Assembly: GCA_027475525.1 (NCBI GenBank)
Contig: JAMWFC010000117.1
Location: forward strand, 4,450,183-4,514,182
From: Macrolepiota albuminosa
Lineage: Eukaryota > Basidiomycota > Agaricomycetes > Agaricales > Agaricaceae
Direction: 5' to 3'
Length of the DNA stretch: 64,000 nt
The notes under the pieces are model-generated. The model saw only the letters and a list, made by a program, of their open reading frames with translations. It had not been told where the DNA came from and searched no databases. The translations under genes were made by a program, and so were the position numbers. Positions 47,871 to 59,101 of the stretch are shown in pieces; positions within the stretch are counted from its first letter, which is position 1; every line of letters begins with the position of its first letter.

Positions 47871-50400
47871 AGCCAAGTTGAAACTGGCTAATCTTTGCAA
47901 AGCATTGAAATGGGTAACTGAATGATATGGACAAACCCATATAGTCAGTTGATCCAGTCTTCAAATATTTTGTTGTCACTATTGTCTGGTGCCTTATTGT
48001 CTGGTTGTGGGGGTCACCACAATAATTTGTCTGGCCCATAAAACATGCTTTTTATATGTACTAACTCAAAGTGAAACATTAATATTGCTATTACTCAGTG
48101 ATTCATACTAGCCAATGGTTAGATGTCTGGATTTTGTAGCATTCCTTTAATGTAGCATGCATCAACTTTGACAATTAGATTTTGAATCCCTATAAGGTAC
48201 ACCCTTAGTGCCTGAAATGATTGAAACAAGCCATATAACTCTAGCTTGGGCTGACTGTAGCGCAATTCTTTGTTGTTAAAGGTAATCAATCCAAAGTGAT
48301 TGTAACACCTAATTTTTTGATTTGTAGTGTTCTCCTCTGGGATCCTGCCTTCTGGCATACAGATGTGTCCTAAAATTTTAAATTGCAGCACACAAAGAAC
48401 AAACTTGTGTCCTGAAAATGTTCTGCTACAATACCTCATGTGCTGAAGTACTCAGTTGACCAGATGAAAGAAGTCCCATAACACCATATGGATATTAGAG
48501 TTCTCTCAGTGCACTTCAGGCTTGCCATTTACTAAGTGCCAATCTTTTGGACCTTTAATGCCTACATTATCAATGAAACTTAGCATATAGTAGGGTATCT
48601 TGGGCTGCAGAATAAACATGATATTGTCATGGAATATAGGTACCAAGTTTGTCCATCCCATAGAAAGTGTAACTAGTTGTAGCACCCCAAATGATATTTG
48701 AAACATTGTTAAATCTTGAGATAAAGGATAAATTAAGTGCTTGTCATAGCCAACATATAAATCCAGGTAGCGCAACAGATATGTTCTGCAAAAGATTCAG
48801 CAACATAATTAGGAAAGGACGGTACTTGTAAGGGTGACCTCTAGAGGCTGTGGCTCAGTCACACAGCTGGCAGAGGGAGATCCAAAGTGTATTAGAGTAT
48901 GCTTGTAAGGGTGACCTCTAGAGGCTGTGGCTCAGTCACACAGCTGGCAGAGGGAGATCCAAAGTGTATTAGAGTATGTACTGACAATATCATAATAACT
49001 ACTCACCTGGCAGAGGGAGATCCAAAGAAGGAGATCCAAAGTGTATTAGAGTATGTACTGACAATATCATAATAACTACTCACCTGGCAGAGGGAGATCC
49101 AAAGAGAACAAGTCTAGGAATTTCCTATGCCAGGTTGGATGCTTCTGAATAACTACTCACCTGGCAGAGGGAGATCCAAAGAAAACAAGTCTAGGGATTT
49201 CCTATGCCAGGTTGGATGCTTCTGAGGCCTCTGAAGCATGGGAAACAACTGTACAGTACAACAAAACCTTAAAAACTTGAAAATTGCCTATACAAACAAT
49301 TGCACAAATAAGGGGCAAACTCTAGCAAACTCTGGCTTATGTAAGCAGTCTGGAAGCGGTGCTGAGGGGCCCACACTTGTTTGAATGGTAGCTAAAGAAT
49401 CAGAGCACCTCAAGGGCTGAGAATAGTACTAACAGATAGTGTTGAAAGAATAGAAACAGTAAAATGAAATAATGTCAGAAGAAATAAAAGAATGAATGAA
49501 AGAAGAGTGAAGAGATAAGGAGTTAAGAAAGGAAGAAATGAGAAGTCCCCTGATAGTACTCCTGAATGACAAATTATGACTTTGTTTAATGGCTTTAGAC
49601 TATGAACTATATGTACCCATTTTTTTAAGGATACAAAACCACCTTGATTGGTAGGCCAAATTGGAAGGCTTGTATGGCCTGCTGCTATTTTAGAGTGAAT
49701 AATTTGACAGACTTCAGCTTCTATTTCTGGCAGTATAGGTCAATTATGCTTGGTCTATGGTATGTGGAGTATAATTGATATAACCACTGGCAGGAAGAAA
49801 TCAGTTCTTAGTTTACCATACTCTGAGTTCTTCTAAGCAAACATCTTGTTTTGTTTTTGCATAATGTCAACTAATACATCCAATTCTGCCATTGATAGAA
49901 AACCTGTATTGTGGATGCTAAGAAATAGCATCTTTTGTTCTGCTGTAAATCATCCTGTTGATTTGAAGAGCATTGGATTCAGATTGAGTTCAGGAAGAGT
50001 TGCTAACAGGTCACCTGTTATCTTCCTTTTGAAAATTTCTCAGGTATGGTGCTTGCTATCAGTTTTGTTTTAAGTGCCACTGGCTTATACTTCTTTTTGT
50101 ACTGAACCTCTTTGCACTTAGGAGTACTGTTGTTGGCAAATGAATTATAAGTGGAATTTTAGTTTCTAATGAAACCAGATATCAAAGGTTCTTTAGCATC
50201 AGGAGTAGAAATGAAATAAGTATCTGTTGAAAGGTTTTTAGTAATATTAGAAGTTGTGAGGTATAGATATGACAAAGCTTTGCTAGTAATTGATGAAGAA
50301 GAATTCAAGATTTCATGGGCTAAAGGGGTATGTGATATAAGGATTACTTGCCCAGTCCAATGATTGTAGTCCAAGATAAGCACTTCATCTTCATGATCCT
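47871..50400 (-). pseudogene. Gypsy A pol remnant (RT and RNase H), split by a family 1 LTR
   Basis: Minus-strand RNase H part 48439-48119 (IRCYNHFGLITFNNKELRYS, KLELYGLFQSFQALRVYLIG, VDACYIKGMLQNPDI) and RT part 48775-48506 (LVTLSMGWTNLVPIFHDNIM and SFIDNVGIKGP, where the YIDD box has become FIDN). The N-terminal RT part continues right of the LTR at 49556-50100, followed by a linker at 50440-50159. Several stops are present. Homologous to copy B at 58655-61357. Confidence 0.75.
48827..49555 (-). mobile_element. Solo LTR, family 1, with three internal 77-bp duplications, TSD GTACT
   Basis: TGTAAGGG...CCCTGATA with perfect TSD GTACT (48822-48826 and 49556-49560). Length 729 bp equals a normal ~498 bp LTR plus three times 77. 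The duplicated segments start at 48825, 48953 and 49071, each repeated 77 bp later; the third pair differs at two positions. Confidence 0.88.
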
Positions 50401-50406
50401 CATCAC

Positions 50407-51150
50407 TCATCTTCTCAATGGTGCTGGAAAATACTTGCAAAGGTCATCACTAACATATAGATGTTGTCTTGGTCTAGGCTTCTGGAATTTACCTTGGAGA
50501 AATATCAGTACCATTCTCCTAACACTGGAATTAGGGTTGCTAATAGTTAGCATCATTTTGTCTTTGGACGTTGTCTTGATTACAGATCTTGTTAACACAT
50601 CAAAGGGTCTTCCTAATGATAAATCATATGTGGGTGATCTGAGAATATGAATTTGTAGATAAAATGTAAAGTTGCCAATAGCACAGGGAACATTCTGAGC
50701 CATTCTTAAGAACTGATCAATAGTGCTGTTAGTGCTCTGCATATTAAAAATGATTGTAAGATTGTAAATGATGCTAAGCTTGTTAGCAATATCAGTGGCC
50801 ATCAAAATGATCTGAGATCTGCTATCCACAATAGATCCTATCTCACTTTTTCTATCTTCAGTTAATATAATTAAACAAATAGCACGAGAGTCTTGAGCTA
50901 TAGTGAGGATGGCAGGGTCATTATCAAATCTTAGCAACTTGAGATATGTCTCAACCAGATCAACCAACATAGCTTCTTTTGGCGGTTCCATTACTTCTAC
51001 TGTCTCTGCTAGCTCTGTTGCTACTGCCTTGGTGATATATGTGAATTCTGATAGCATGTTGTTGCACTCATCCATGGTCATCACATTGTTAGTGATGTTT
51101 TGTTGGGGAGTAACAGCTATATGCATTTGATTTCTAACATCAGACACCAC
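50407..51150 (-). pseudogene. Gypsy A aspartic protease region
   Basis: Open 247-codon minus-strand stretch. It contains SIVDSRSQIILMATDIANKL, where the catalytic motif should be D-S/T-G but reads D-S-R (AGC AGA, explained by CG-to-CA decay of AGC GGA), and the flap/body segments FNMQSTNSTIDQFLRMAQNV and YDLSLGRPFDVLT. Copy B has N-S-R at the same place. Not functional. Confidence 0.75.
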
Positions 51151-51239
51151 ACTACATAATTCTCAACCAATAGTATGACCTGGCTTTTCATAATGTGATC
51201 AAAGACTTGCTTAGACTTTTCTAAATTGTAGATAGGTGC

Positions 51240-53134
51240 TGTTGGTCAATAGCCTTCCATAGGCTTGTCTGGCATGCCAAAGTTGCAATTGATGGTTAGA
51301 GCATAGTCACCAGCAAGATCTGAGTAGGGGCATAGGAGAGGTTTGGCCAAAGTTGGCACCCTGAGTTGGAGCAGGTGTGTCATCTTCTGCACTAGAGGTT
51401 GAGGGTTTTGCTAGTGCAAGATCTGTCATAAAGCTAGAGGGCCTGTAATTCTTTAACAGCTGCTTGCTCTTCTTGATCTCTACACCATCAAAGACCTGAT
51501 TCTTTAGCAACTTTAACTTTTTTTCAATGTCTCAATCCTTTCCTTGCATGACAACGTAGATCGCTTGTTAACAGTGTTAAGCTGGAGTACTTTGTGAATT
51601 AGTGCCTGCTGGAGATTTATCTCTGTCTCTGTCAATGTTGTGCTGTTTAAATTTCCTAATACTAGATTTCCCAGATTATGACAGTGCCATTTATCAATGT
51701 ATCCTTAGAAAGTCTTATGCTCAGGATAGATGAAAATGTTAATGCCAGAAGGTAGGACTATTTTATTGTCTGTGCCTCAGCATGCTCTTCCTTGATGTAA
51801 GTACTGCTCAAGAATAGAATGCCAGAAGGTAGGACTATTTTATTGTCTGTGCCTCAGCATGCTCTTCCTTGATGTAAGTACTGCTCAAGAATAGCGCAGC
51901 AACCTCTAGTCATTATATGTCCTACCTCTCTACAAAAATGGCAAAGTCCTGTCTGCATATTGTTTTTAGGTGCCATAAAACTGGTCAAGATCAGGGTTTC
52001 TAGCTTATTTATAACGTTGATGACTGCAGTGTTAACTGCATTCTCCAAATCTTTCTTTTTCGACAAATCCATTGCAATTGTTAGTGGTGCTAGGAGCTGG
52101 CTTCCATTGTCTGCACTGGGTCATTGCAAAAGTATGTCCATGTCTGTGCTTTTTAATATCTACTTGCGTGCCTCAAAGACCTTATCTATATCATAGGGCT
52201 CTTCAGGTGATGCTCAGGCATAAAGATCTCCAAACAATGCACTATCCTAGTCCACAGTGAGGTTGGGATCCTCTGTTGGAATAATTGTCACTCCTCATTC
52301 CTGTATAACTTCTCATTCTGTACTAGCCATCTCACTATCCACTGAAAGTTGCAATAATAAGTTAATAACATGCCCAGAGTATAGATTCCCATTGCAAAGG
52401 TATCCTAAACTAGCTTCTGGATTTCCATTACCATATAATGCATAGCTTTTTCAGCACCAGGATATAAATGAATGATTGCCTTCTTCTATTCTTCATAGAT
52501 GAATGGCCTTGGCACTGCTTTGTCTGTTAATTCTTGGAACTCAGTCAAACTTGTTCATGATTTGATAGTATCATATGAGATGTATTTGGCAGCATATTCC
52601 TTTATCTGCATATTATCTGTGACATGATAGTTGCATAGCAAGTACTCCAATTCTTTGAAATACTGCATCAGTTTGCAAGGCTTTATTATGTTCCATTTTG
52701 GCAACAAGAAGTAGTTTCTAGGTGGCATGCACTGAATATTTGCCTGCTCCATATTGGCTGATGTATATGTTAAAATAAGGATAATGGTGGTGGTGGTGCT
52801 AATATCACTTAGCATTGATATAGTAGGTACAGGCTTGGTTAATTCTGAGTTGCTAGGTTCTGGCAATAATGACCTAAATAGCTCCTCTAAAGATATGAGC
52901 AGCATGTGGTTTTCACCTATTAAGTACTCAAAAGATTGAGAAAATAGGAAAAAGCTTTCAGCTAAGCTATTTGGGGCAGCTTCAAGCTCCTGGTCTAAGG
53001 TCTGCTTGGATAGCATGCCTAGTAAATGTGGTGAGTTGATGGTGATTTGTTCAAATGCACTCTTCAACAGGAGGCAGCGCTGTCACTAGGCTTGAGTTTC
53101 TGGCAGAATTCTGTCTTCACAAAACTCCTCATGG
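51240..53134 (-). pseudogene. Gypsy A gag remnant with zinc knuckle
   Basis: Pieces at 53067-52555 (N-terminal gag with a Lys/Trp-containing central part and YLLCNYHVTDNMQIKEYAAKY, capsid-like), 52072-51854 (LENAVNTAVINVINKLETLIL coiled segment, then zinc knuckle CHFCREVGHIMTRGCC) and 51510-51307 (Pro/Ser-rich tail). A 77-bp tandem duplication at 51741-51894 shifts the frame just after QGRAC...KIVLPSGI. Copy B lacks this duplication and reads through (62935-62591). Confidence 0.7.
51741..51894. repeat. 77-bp exact tandem duplication in gag of Gypsy A
   Basis: Copies at 51741-51817 and 51818-51894, starting AATGCCAGAAGG. Absent from the homologous position in Gypsy B (about 62645-62720). Confidence 0.92.
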
Positions 53135-53146
53135 TGGGATCCAAAA

Positions 53147-53582
53147 TAATAATACCAACTGTGATTGGGTGTGCTGGACGTCACACAGTACAACACCATT
53201 TCCAGTGCCTGGCATGCGTAGTTGTGAGGAGTTCTGACAGAGTCCTGATTTGCTTGAGCAGATGTAATTAGTCAACATGCTAGATGATAGTGCCTCTGAT
53301 GCTACCTAGCAAATTGTAAGCACCAAAGTTCAGGCAAAGATATTGAGAAGAGAAAGAATAGTACAATGTAATGTGCCTATAAGTGGCACCGTAAACAATA
53401 AAGACAATAAAGATGAAGCTAGTGCCCAATTTAGTAATATAGTTAGGACAAGCCAGTGCAATTTGAATGCTGAATGTAATTTGGGTGCTCAAAGAGTTAC
53501 AATTCATTGTTATATACATGTGCAGTGGCTATCTTTTATATTATATGCTACTGTATTTCCAAGATAAGTCCATTCATGGCGC
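53147..53582 (-). mobile_element. Truncated 5' LTR of Gypsy A (family 2)
   Basis: Starts TAATAATACCAAC (consensus TGATGATACC...) next to the primer-binding site. It matches the first ~436 bp of the LTR that follows, then ends abruptly at 53582 where the next LTR starts. CpG-poor. Confidence 0.75.
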
Positions 53583-54633
53583 TGATGATGCCAACTGGGG
53601 TTGAGTGCATTGGATGTTTACATAGTACAATGCTGTCTTCAGTGCCTGGTGTGCAAGGTTGTGGGGAGTCCTAACAGAGTCCTAGTGTGCTTGAGCAGAT
53701 GTAATAGGATAACATGCTTGATGATAGTGCTTTGGACACTACCTAGCAAACTGTGAGTGCCATAGTTAAGGCAAAAATACTGGAAAAAGAAAGAATAGCA
53801 CAATACAATGTGCCTGTAGGTGGCACCATAAATGACAAAGATAACAAAGATAAAGCTAGCACTCAACTTAGTGATAAAGTTAAAGCTGGCTAACATGAGT
53901 TGAATGCTAAGTGTAACTTGGATGCTTGAAAAGTTATGATTTGTTATTATATACATGTGTAGTAGGCATCTTTTATACTATACGCTACTGCATTTCCAAG
54001 ATAAGTCTATTTGCAGCGCTACCAATTAGCACCTTTCCTCATGGTCCCAGTTAATGACAATCAGCAGCATATAGATGATAGCAACCAACAGTGTTATAGT
54101 CTATTGGCCATGGCAACTCTGCACTGTCTTAGAATTATATAGATTTGCTCACTTTTTGGTATGATTCTGATTAGCCAGGCTTCTCTGGGATATAGTTGGA
54201 AAATCTTTGACAGATGCCATGAGTGCTAATATCAGCGCTAACATTGTATCAATTTCTGATAAGTCAAAATATTGAATTTAAATATATCCTGTGCCATTGT
54301 CATTGATTTTTTAGACTTCTGATTGAGGTGTCTCATTAAATGGCAGCACCTAATATTAACCCCTTCCAGAAATGATTGGGGTTTGGTCAGAGTTATCTTT
54401 CTGCTGTCATACTAGCACTATGAGTCCTAAACCTCTTAAATTCTTGAAGTCAACTGATAGTGTGTGCTGAAAAACTGATAAATGGTGGATAAAGCTAATA
54501 AGTAGAGTTTGCAACGGGATGCTAAAGCCAGAGATATCCTAAGTCCCAGAAGATCACTAGGATCATTAGTATATTGCATGTTGGTAAACCCATAGTGTTT
54601 CTTGATGCGCTCAGCCTGAATAGAAGCCTATCA
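53583..54633 (-). mobile_element. Complete family 2 LTR with adjoining polypurine tract (3' LTR of a minus-strand Gypsy)
   Basis: 1051 bp from TGATGATGCC to GCCTATCA on the plus strand. Immediately to the right, TCTCCCCCC (54634-54642) is the complement of a purine tract, so this is the 3' LTR of an element extending rightwards. It could belong to copy B or to another copy joined by recombination. CpG-depleted. Confidence 0.75.
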
Positions 54634-56189
54634 TCTCCCCCCAACTGAAAAATTGACTGTCCTTAGTCAAATGCTATCATTAATTTGACTGCACTATAGT
54701 CCATATAATGCTGCCAGTGCCTTATAAAAATTGTTTCTAGACATTTCTTTGCACTCATGTTTTTGTTCCATCTTTTCAGAATGTTTGGCTTTGCTCCTTC
54801 TGCCCTCTCCAACTTTCTTACTAAGGCCTCATATTTGTTCAATCATGCTAAGTCTACCAGTCCCACAGATGCACCACAAACTGTCTCTGCCATAATGCGG
54901 CTTTATTAGCAGTGGTTGGTGGTACATAGCTCTGACAGTTTCTAGGCATGGAAAGTCAAGTTTTGTGAGTGGTACATGGCCTGGTACCGCAAATGTAAAG
55001 GTGCCAATTAGTTGCATCTGTTTACAGATTTATTTATAAGTTTTAAGTTTGATTTTGATTTTGTGGCACTAAGGTTCAGCACCTATACTAGGCTCCTTCA
55101 TTATCCAATGAGATCAATACATTGTTAGCTAGCACTGAGATTAGCAAAGTAAGTCTTTTCTTCCCTCCTTACATTAGAGATATTGACCCTGAATAGTCAG
55201 CCCCTACATTGCCTACCATTGCTAGTCTTCCTAGTGCTCTATTGGTCTCTACTGCCCCTTCCTCTTTTACTGTTCCACTTGCATTAGGTAGTTCTTTTTG
55301 TAATGTTGCCTCTCCTTCCTACTCATACTGCTTCTTCTCATTTAGCTATTAAATGGATTGCTATTACTTTCAGTAAGCCTAGGCCTAGGCTGACTCATAC
55401 CATTTCTCGTCTTCCCACACATAACTTTGCTGTCATTATTGAACACCCTCCTGTTGCTCATGCTAGTCCTTTCAAGTGCATGATATGCTATTTATTTTCT
55501 CTTTTAGGTCCTTAGCTAATCTTGTTTAAGACTCATTTTCCTGCTCACAAAGTTTCTTTATATGTTGTAAGTATCTATTTTCTTGTTGCCAATCTTTAGC
55601 ACCTAATTTCTGATATTCTTAAACATTTGATCAGACCATGTTTATAGATGCAGAACTTTGTGACCTGCTGCGCCTTCACCACAATACAACTGTTGTTGAT
55701 ACTGGAATACCTGCCAGTGTCCAAGTCCTCAGTGCTAAGAAGAAGATTACTGTGGCTTCTCAGGAACATAGTGCATTTTGAACCAGAGTTAGCATGGTAA
55801 GTCCTTATTTTCCATGCTTTAGTAATGTTACTAACTTTGATCTTAGTGTGATAAATGTTGTTCAGAGAATGATTCAGAGAGCTGCTGGTTTCCTACAGCC
55901 TCTCTCTCTTGCTACTGATGCAACATGCTAAGACATAGTTGCATCTTTGATGGTATTTATACTTGTGAGCAGAGTAAGGATGCCAGTATGCAAAAAGATT
56001 ATAGATGCACTGTATTAGTCTACAATGCCAGAGACTTTGTATGGCAACAACATGAATTGGTGGCCATCCACCAACCTATTGTCATTAGTAAAGCCAGCCT
56101 AGTGCTTTTTACTACCCAGAATGGTACCACTGTTGCTGCTTGCTCTCTTTGCACATTTTCCTTGCTGTCTTGCTTTGCTGAAGTGTAAG
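54634..56189. other. Repeat-derived sequence, not identified
   Basis: Next to the 3' LTR. Plus-strand stretches (about 55303-55515; 55630-56188 with MFIDAELCDLLRLHHNTTVV, QVLSAKKKITVASQEH and MIQRAAGFLQPL) look like decayed coding sequence of an unidentified repeat protein. A minus-strand stretch lies at 55017-54829. I cannot name the family. The integrase C-terminal half expected for Gypsy B is not found here. Confidence 0.4.
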
Positions 56190-57823
56190 TGTCAGGGGAC
56201 TCCTCATTTCTTCCTTTTCTCACTCCTTATCTCTTCACTCTCCCTTCATTCATTCTTTTATTTCAGTGTCAGGGGACTCCTCATTTCTTCCTTTTCTCAC
56301 TCCTTATCTCTTCACTCTCCCTTCATTCATTCTTTTATTTCTTCTGACATTATTTCATTTTACTGTTTCTATTCTTTTAACACTATCTGTTAGTACTACT
56401 CTCAGCCCTTGAAATGCTCTGGTTCTTTAGCTACCATTCAGACAAGTGTGGGCCCTTCAGCACTGCTTCCTATATAAGCCAGAGTTTGCCTTTATGACTT
56501 CTAAAGTCCGGTGATAGGCTTCTACTCGGACTGAGCGCATCAAGGAACATCATAGGTCGACCAACACTTGACACACTGGAGACTCTAGCGACCAGCTTGG
56601 GGTACAGAGCAGCCCTAGCACTGGCGTTCTATGGCAAGACTTATCCATTCATCTTAAACACCAGTAGCAGCCCCTCAGCACACTCTACTCATTTATTTTG
56701 AAGACCAAGGAGGCTTAGAACTCATAGCGCTAGCATAATGGAGGGAAGTTGATTCTGACCAAACTCCAATCAATACTGAAAGGAGTTAGCAATTGATGCT
56801 GTCAGTCACCGAGGCGCTTCAATCAGAAGTCTAAAGGAATCAATGATGACAAGACAGGATACACGCAGACCCAACATTTAATTCTATCAAAAGATGGTAC
56901 AATGTTAGCGCCAGGATTAGTGCTCACGGCGTCTGTTGAGGATTCTCCGACCATATCCCAGAATGGCATGGCCAATTAAATTACATCAAAAAGTGAGCAA
57001 ATTCATATCATTTCTAAGTAGTTTTAGAGTCGCTGTTGGTCGCCATCACCCATATGCTGCAAGTCGCCGTTGACAGGTGGCCGTTAGCTACAAACACGAG
57101 AAGAGGCGCTAATTGGTAGCGCCGTCAATGGACTTATTTTGGAAATACCGTAGCGCATAGTATAAAAACTAGCTACTTGCCATGTATATAGCAACGAATC
57201 GTAACCTCTTGAGCACCCAGTTACACTTAGCGTTCAAATCGCGCTAGTATTGCCTACTTTGTCACTAAGTTTGGCGCTAGCTTTGTCTATCTCATCTTCA
57301 TTGTTTACAGTGCCATCTACGGGCACACTACGCTGCGCTATTTGTTTTATTCTCTATAACTTCTCCTAAACTACGACGCTTACCACTTGTGAGGTAGTAT
57401 CCGAGGCGCTATCATATAGCGCATCGCCCTATCACCTCTGCTCAAGCACACCGGGACCCTGCTGGAACTCCTCACAAACCCACATGCCAGGCACTGGAGA
57501 TGGTGTTGTACTGCATATACGTCCAGCACACCCAACCACAGTTTATGTCATCACTGGAGTTTTCCTGCCTTGTTTGCACAGTTATTTGGTTAGTCAATTT
57601 TTAAGTTTTTAAGGTTTTGTTGTACTGTACAGTTGTTTTCCATGCTTTAGAAGCCCCAGAAGCATCCAACCTGGCATAGGAAATCTCTAGACTTGTTCTC
57701 TTTGGATCTTCCTCTGCCAGGTGAGTAGTTATTATGATATTGTCAGTACATACTCTAATACACTTTGGATCTCCCTCTGCCAGCTGTGTGACTGAGCCAC
57801 AGCTTCTAGAGGTTGCCCTTACA
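56190..57823 (+). mobile_element. Family 1 LTR split by a nested family 2 LTR
   Basis: Left part 56190-56511 (TGTCAGG..., with a 77-bp duplication at 56188-56341) and right part 57554-57823 (...CTTACA). The 5-bp flanks GTAAG and AGAGC do not match, unlike the other family 1 LTRs, and the sequences on either side belong to different elements, which suggests ectopic recombination between two LTR copies. Confidence 0.75.
56512..57553 (+). mobile_element. Solo LTR, Gypsy family 2, young CpG-rich copy nested in a family 1 LTR
   Basis: 1042 bp from TGATAGG to GTCATCA, flanked by 4-bp CCGG (56508-56511) and CTGG (57554-57557). The C/T mismatch is a likely CpG change after insertion. It retains numerous CG sites (AGCGCATC, TAGCGCCGTC). 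It is the most recent event in this nest. Confidence 0.85.
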
Positions 57824-58650
57824 AGAGCCACTTAGCTATAGTATCAGTATTCTCTTGTTGAAGCATGCAAAACTCTGGCCAATGTACCAATGAGCATCTT
57901 CTCTGAATGATGTACTTGTAGCGCCCTGACTTGGGCATATGCATAGTGTTGATGTATATCTTCCCAAATAATGGTGCTGGAGTTGCTACTGTTGAAGGAA
58001 TAAGAACTTGTTGTGTCTGCTGGATTTGGCAAAAATAATAAGTGCAAATATACCATGCAATATAAGCACTAACTTGAGGCCACTAAAAATGCTCTAATAG
58101 ATCCGCTCTTGTTGCATAGAGTCCTCAGTGTCCTAGATCATCATGCATAGTGCATAGAATCCTGATACAACTGTCTGATTTGATTACCAGTTTATGGGCA
58201 CCAGCCTTATTCTGTTGCCAAAGTCAATCTTCAGCTAAAAAGAAAGTTGTTATGTATTGAATGAATGTGGCATATTCCATATCTGTAAGGTCTGGTGGTC
58301 ACTGCAAATCCTATAGCCACTTTCTAATCTGGTTAACTTGTTGATCTTCTGACTTAGCTTTGGCACTTCATGGTACTGCCAAATATGGCAGGTTTTGGCT
58401 ATCTTTCTGCAAGGGTTTGGGTTTCTTGACTCTCTTTAAATTGTTAAATGGCTTAGCAATGTTATAGATACTAGCCATATAGAAAGTCAATGGTGCCTGA
58501 TATGGCTTAGGTTGATACAGAATAATAGAATGAGCCAATTAAGACCAGCTGATCTTTACAAAGTAAGGAAACAGATAGCTGAATAAGATGCATAAATCCA
58601 TGTAGGCAGTTGATCCAGTCATTGAATATTTCATTATCACTATCATCAGG
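57824..58650 (-). pseudogene. Gypsy B integrase, N-terminal half
   Basis: Reading the minus strand from about 58140: GH-stop-GLYATRADLLEHF-stop-W, with an HHCC-type zinc region ending TYYFCQIQQTQQVLIP, then LFGKIYINTMHMPKSGRYKY (first catalytic Asp equivalent appears as Asn in INTMH) and RRCSLVHWPEFCMLQQE. Sequence ends at the LTR boundary 57824. The DDE second half is absent. Confidence 0.65.
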
Positions 58651-58654
58651 CACC

Positions 58655-59101
58655 TCATCTTCCAGCTGTTGAGTTTATTGGTGATAATCCATCTGGCCCA
58701 TGAAACATGCTCTTTACATGTACTAATTCAAAGTGAAATATTAATATTGCTACTACCCAGAAATTCATACTAGCCAATGATTGAATGTCCAGATTCTGTA
58801 GCATTCCTTTAATGTAGCATGCATCAACTTCAACAATCAGATTTTGAACCTCTATAAGGTACATGTGTAGTGCCTGAAATGATCAAAACAAGCCATATAA
58901 CTCTAGCTTGGGCTGACTGTAGTACAATTCTCTGTTATTAAGGGTAATTGATCTGAAGCAATTGTAGCACCTAATTTTTTGATTTGTGCTGTTACACTGA
59001 CATAAAAAGAAGCTGACTGCAATGTATGACATGTTGACAGCAAGTATAATAGGATCAAAAATAGTATAGTTAATAGGTACTAATGGCTTTGCTTCCTGTA
59101 G
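58655..59101 (-). pseudogene. Gypsy B RNase H part
   Basis: Minus-strand pieces 59191-58883 and 58864-58655: NQKIRCYNCFRSITLNNRELYYS, KLELYGLF, then VDACYIKGMLQNLDI and ELVHVKSMFHGPDGLS. Closely matches copy A at 48439-48119. Separated from the RT by the LTR 59102-59774. Confidence 0.7.

Larger units (their letters stand above)
40784..53582 (-). mobile_element. Ty3/Gypsy copy A, decayed and interrupted
   Basis: A chromosomal stretch containing a minus-strand Gypsy element in pieces: 40784-41206, 47871-48826 and 49556-53146, followed by a truncated 5' LTR (53147-53582). Two insertions split it: the Ngaro element 41207-47870 and a family 1 LTR 48827-49555. The 41,160-41,206 and 47,871-47,950 flanks are contiguous in copy B (about 58,495-58,620), which proves continuity. 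A primer-binding site, TGGATCCCACC on the minus strand, lies next to the LTR (53135-53145). Coding parts are listed separately. The integrase end is not recognisable. Confidence 0.8.

Noticed and set aside
48825..49230. Directly repeated ~77-bp units resembling a satellite or CRISPR-like array
   Set aside because: The units are shifted windows of one LTR sequence, each doubled once; there are no unique spacers. Explained by the 77-bp duplication pattern.
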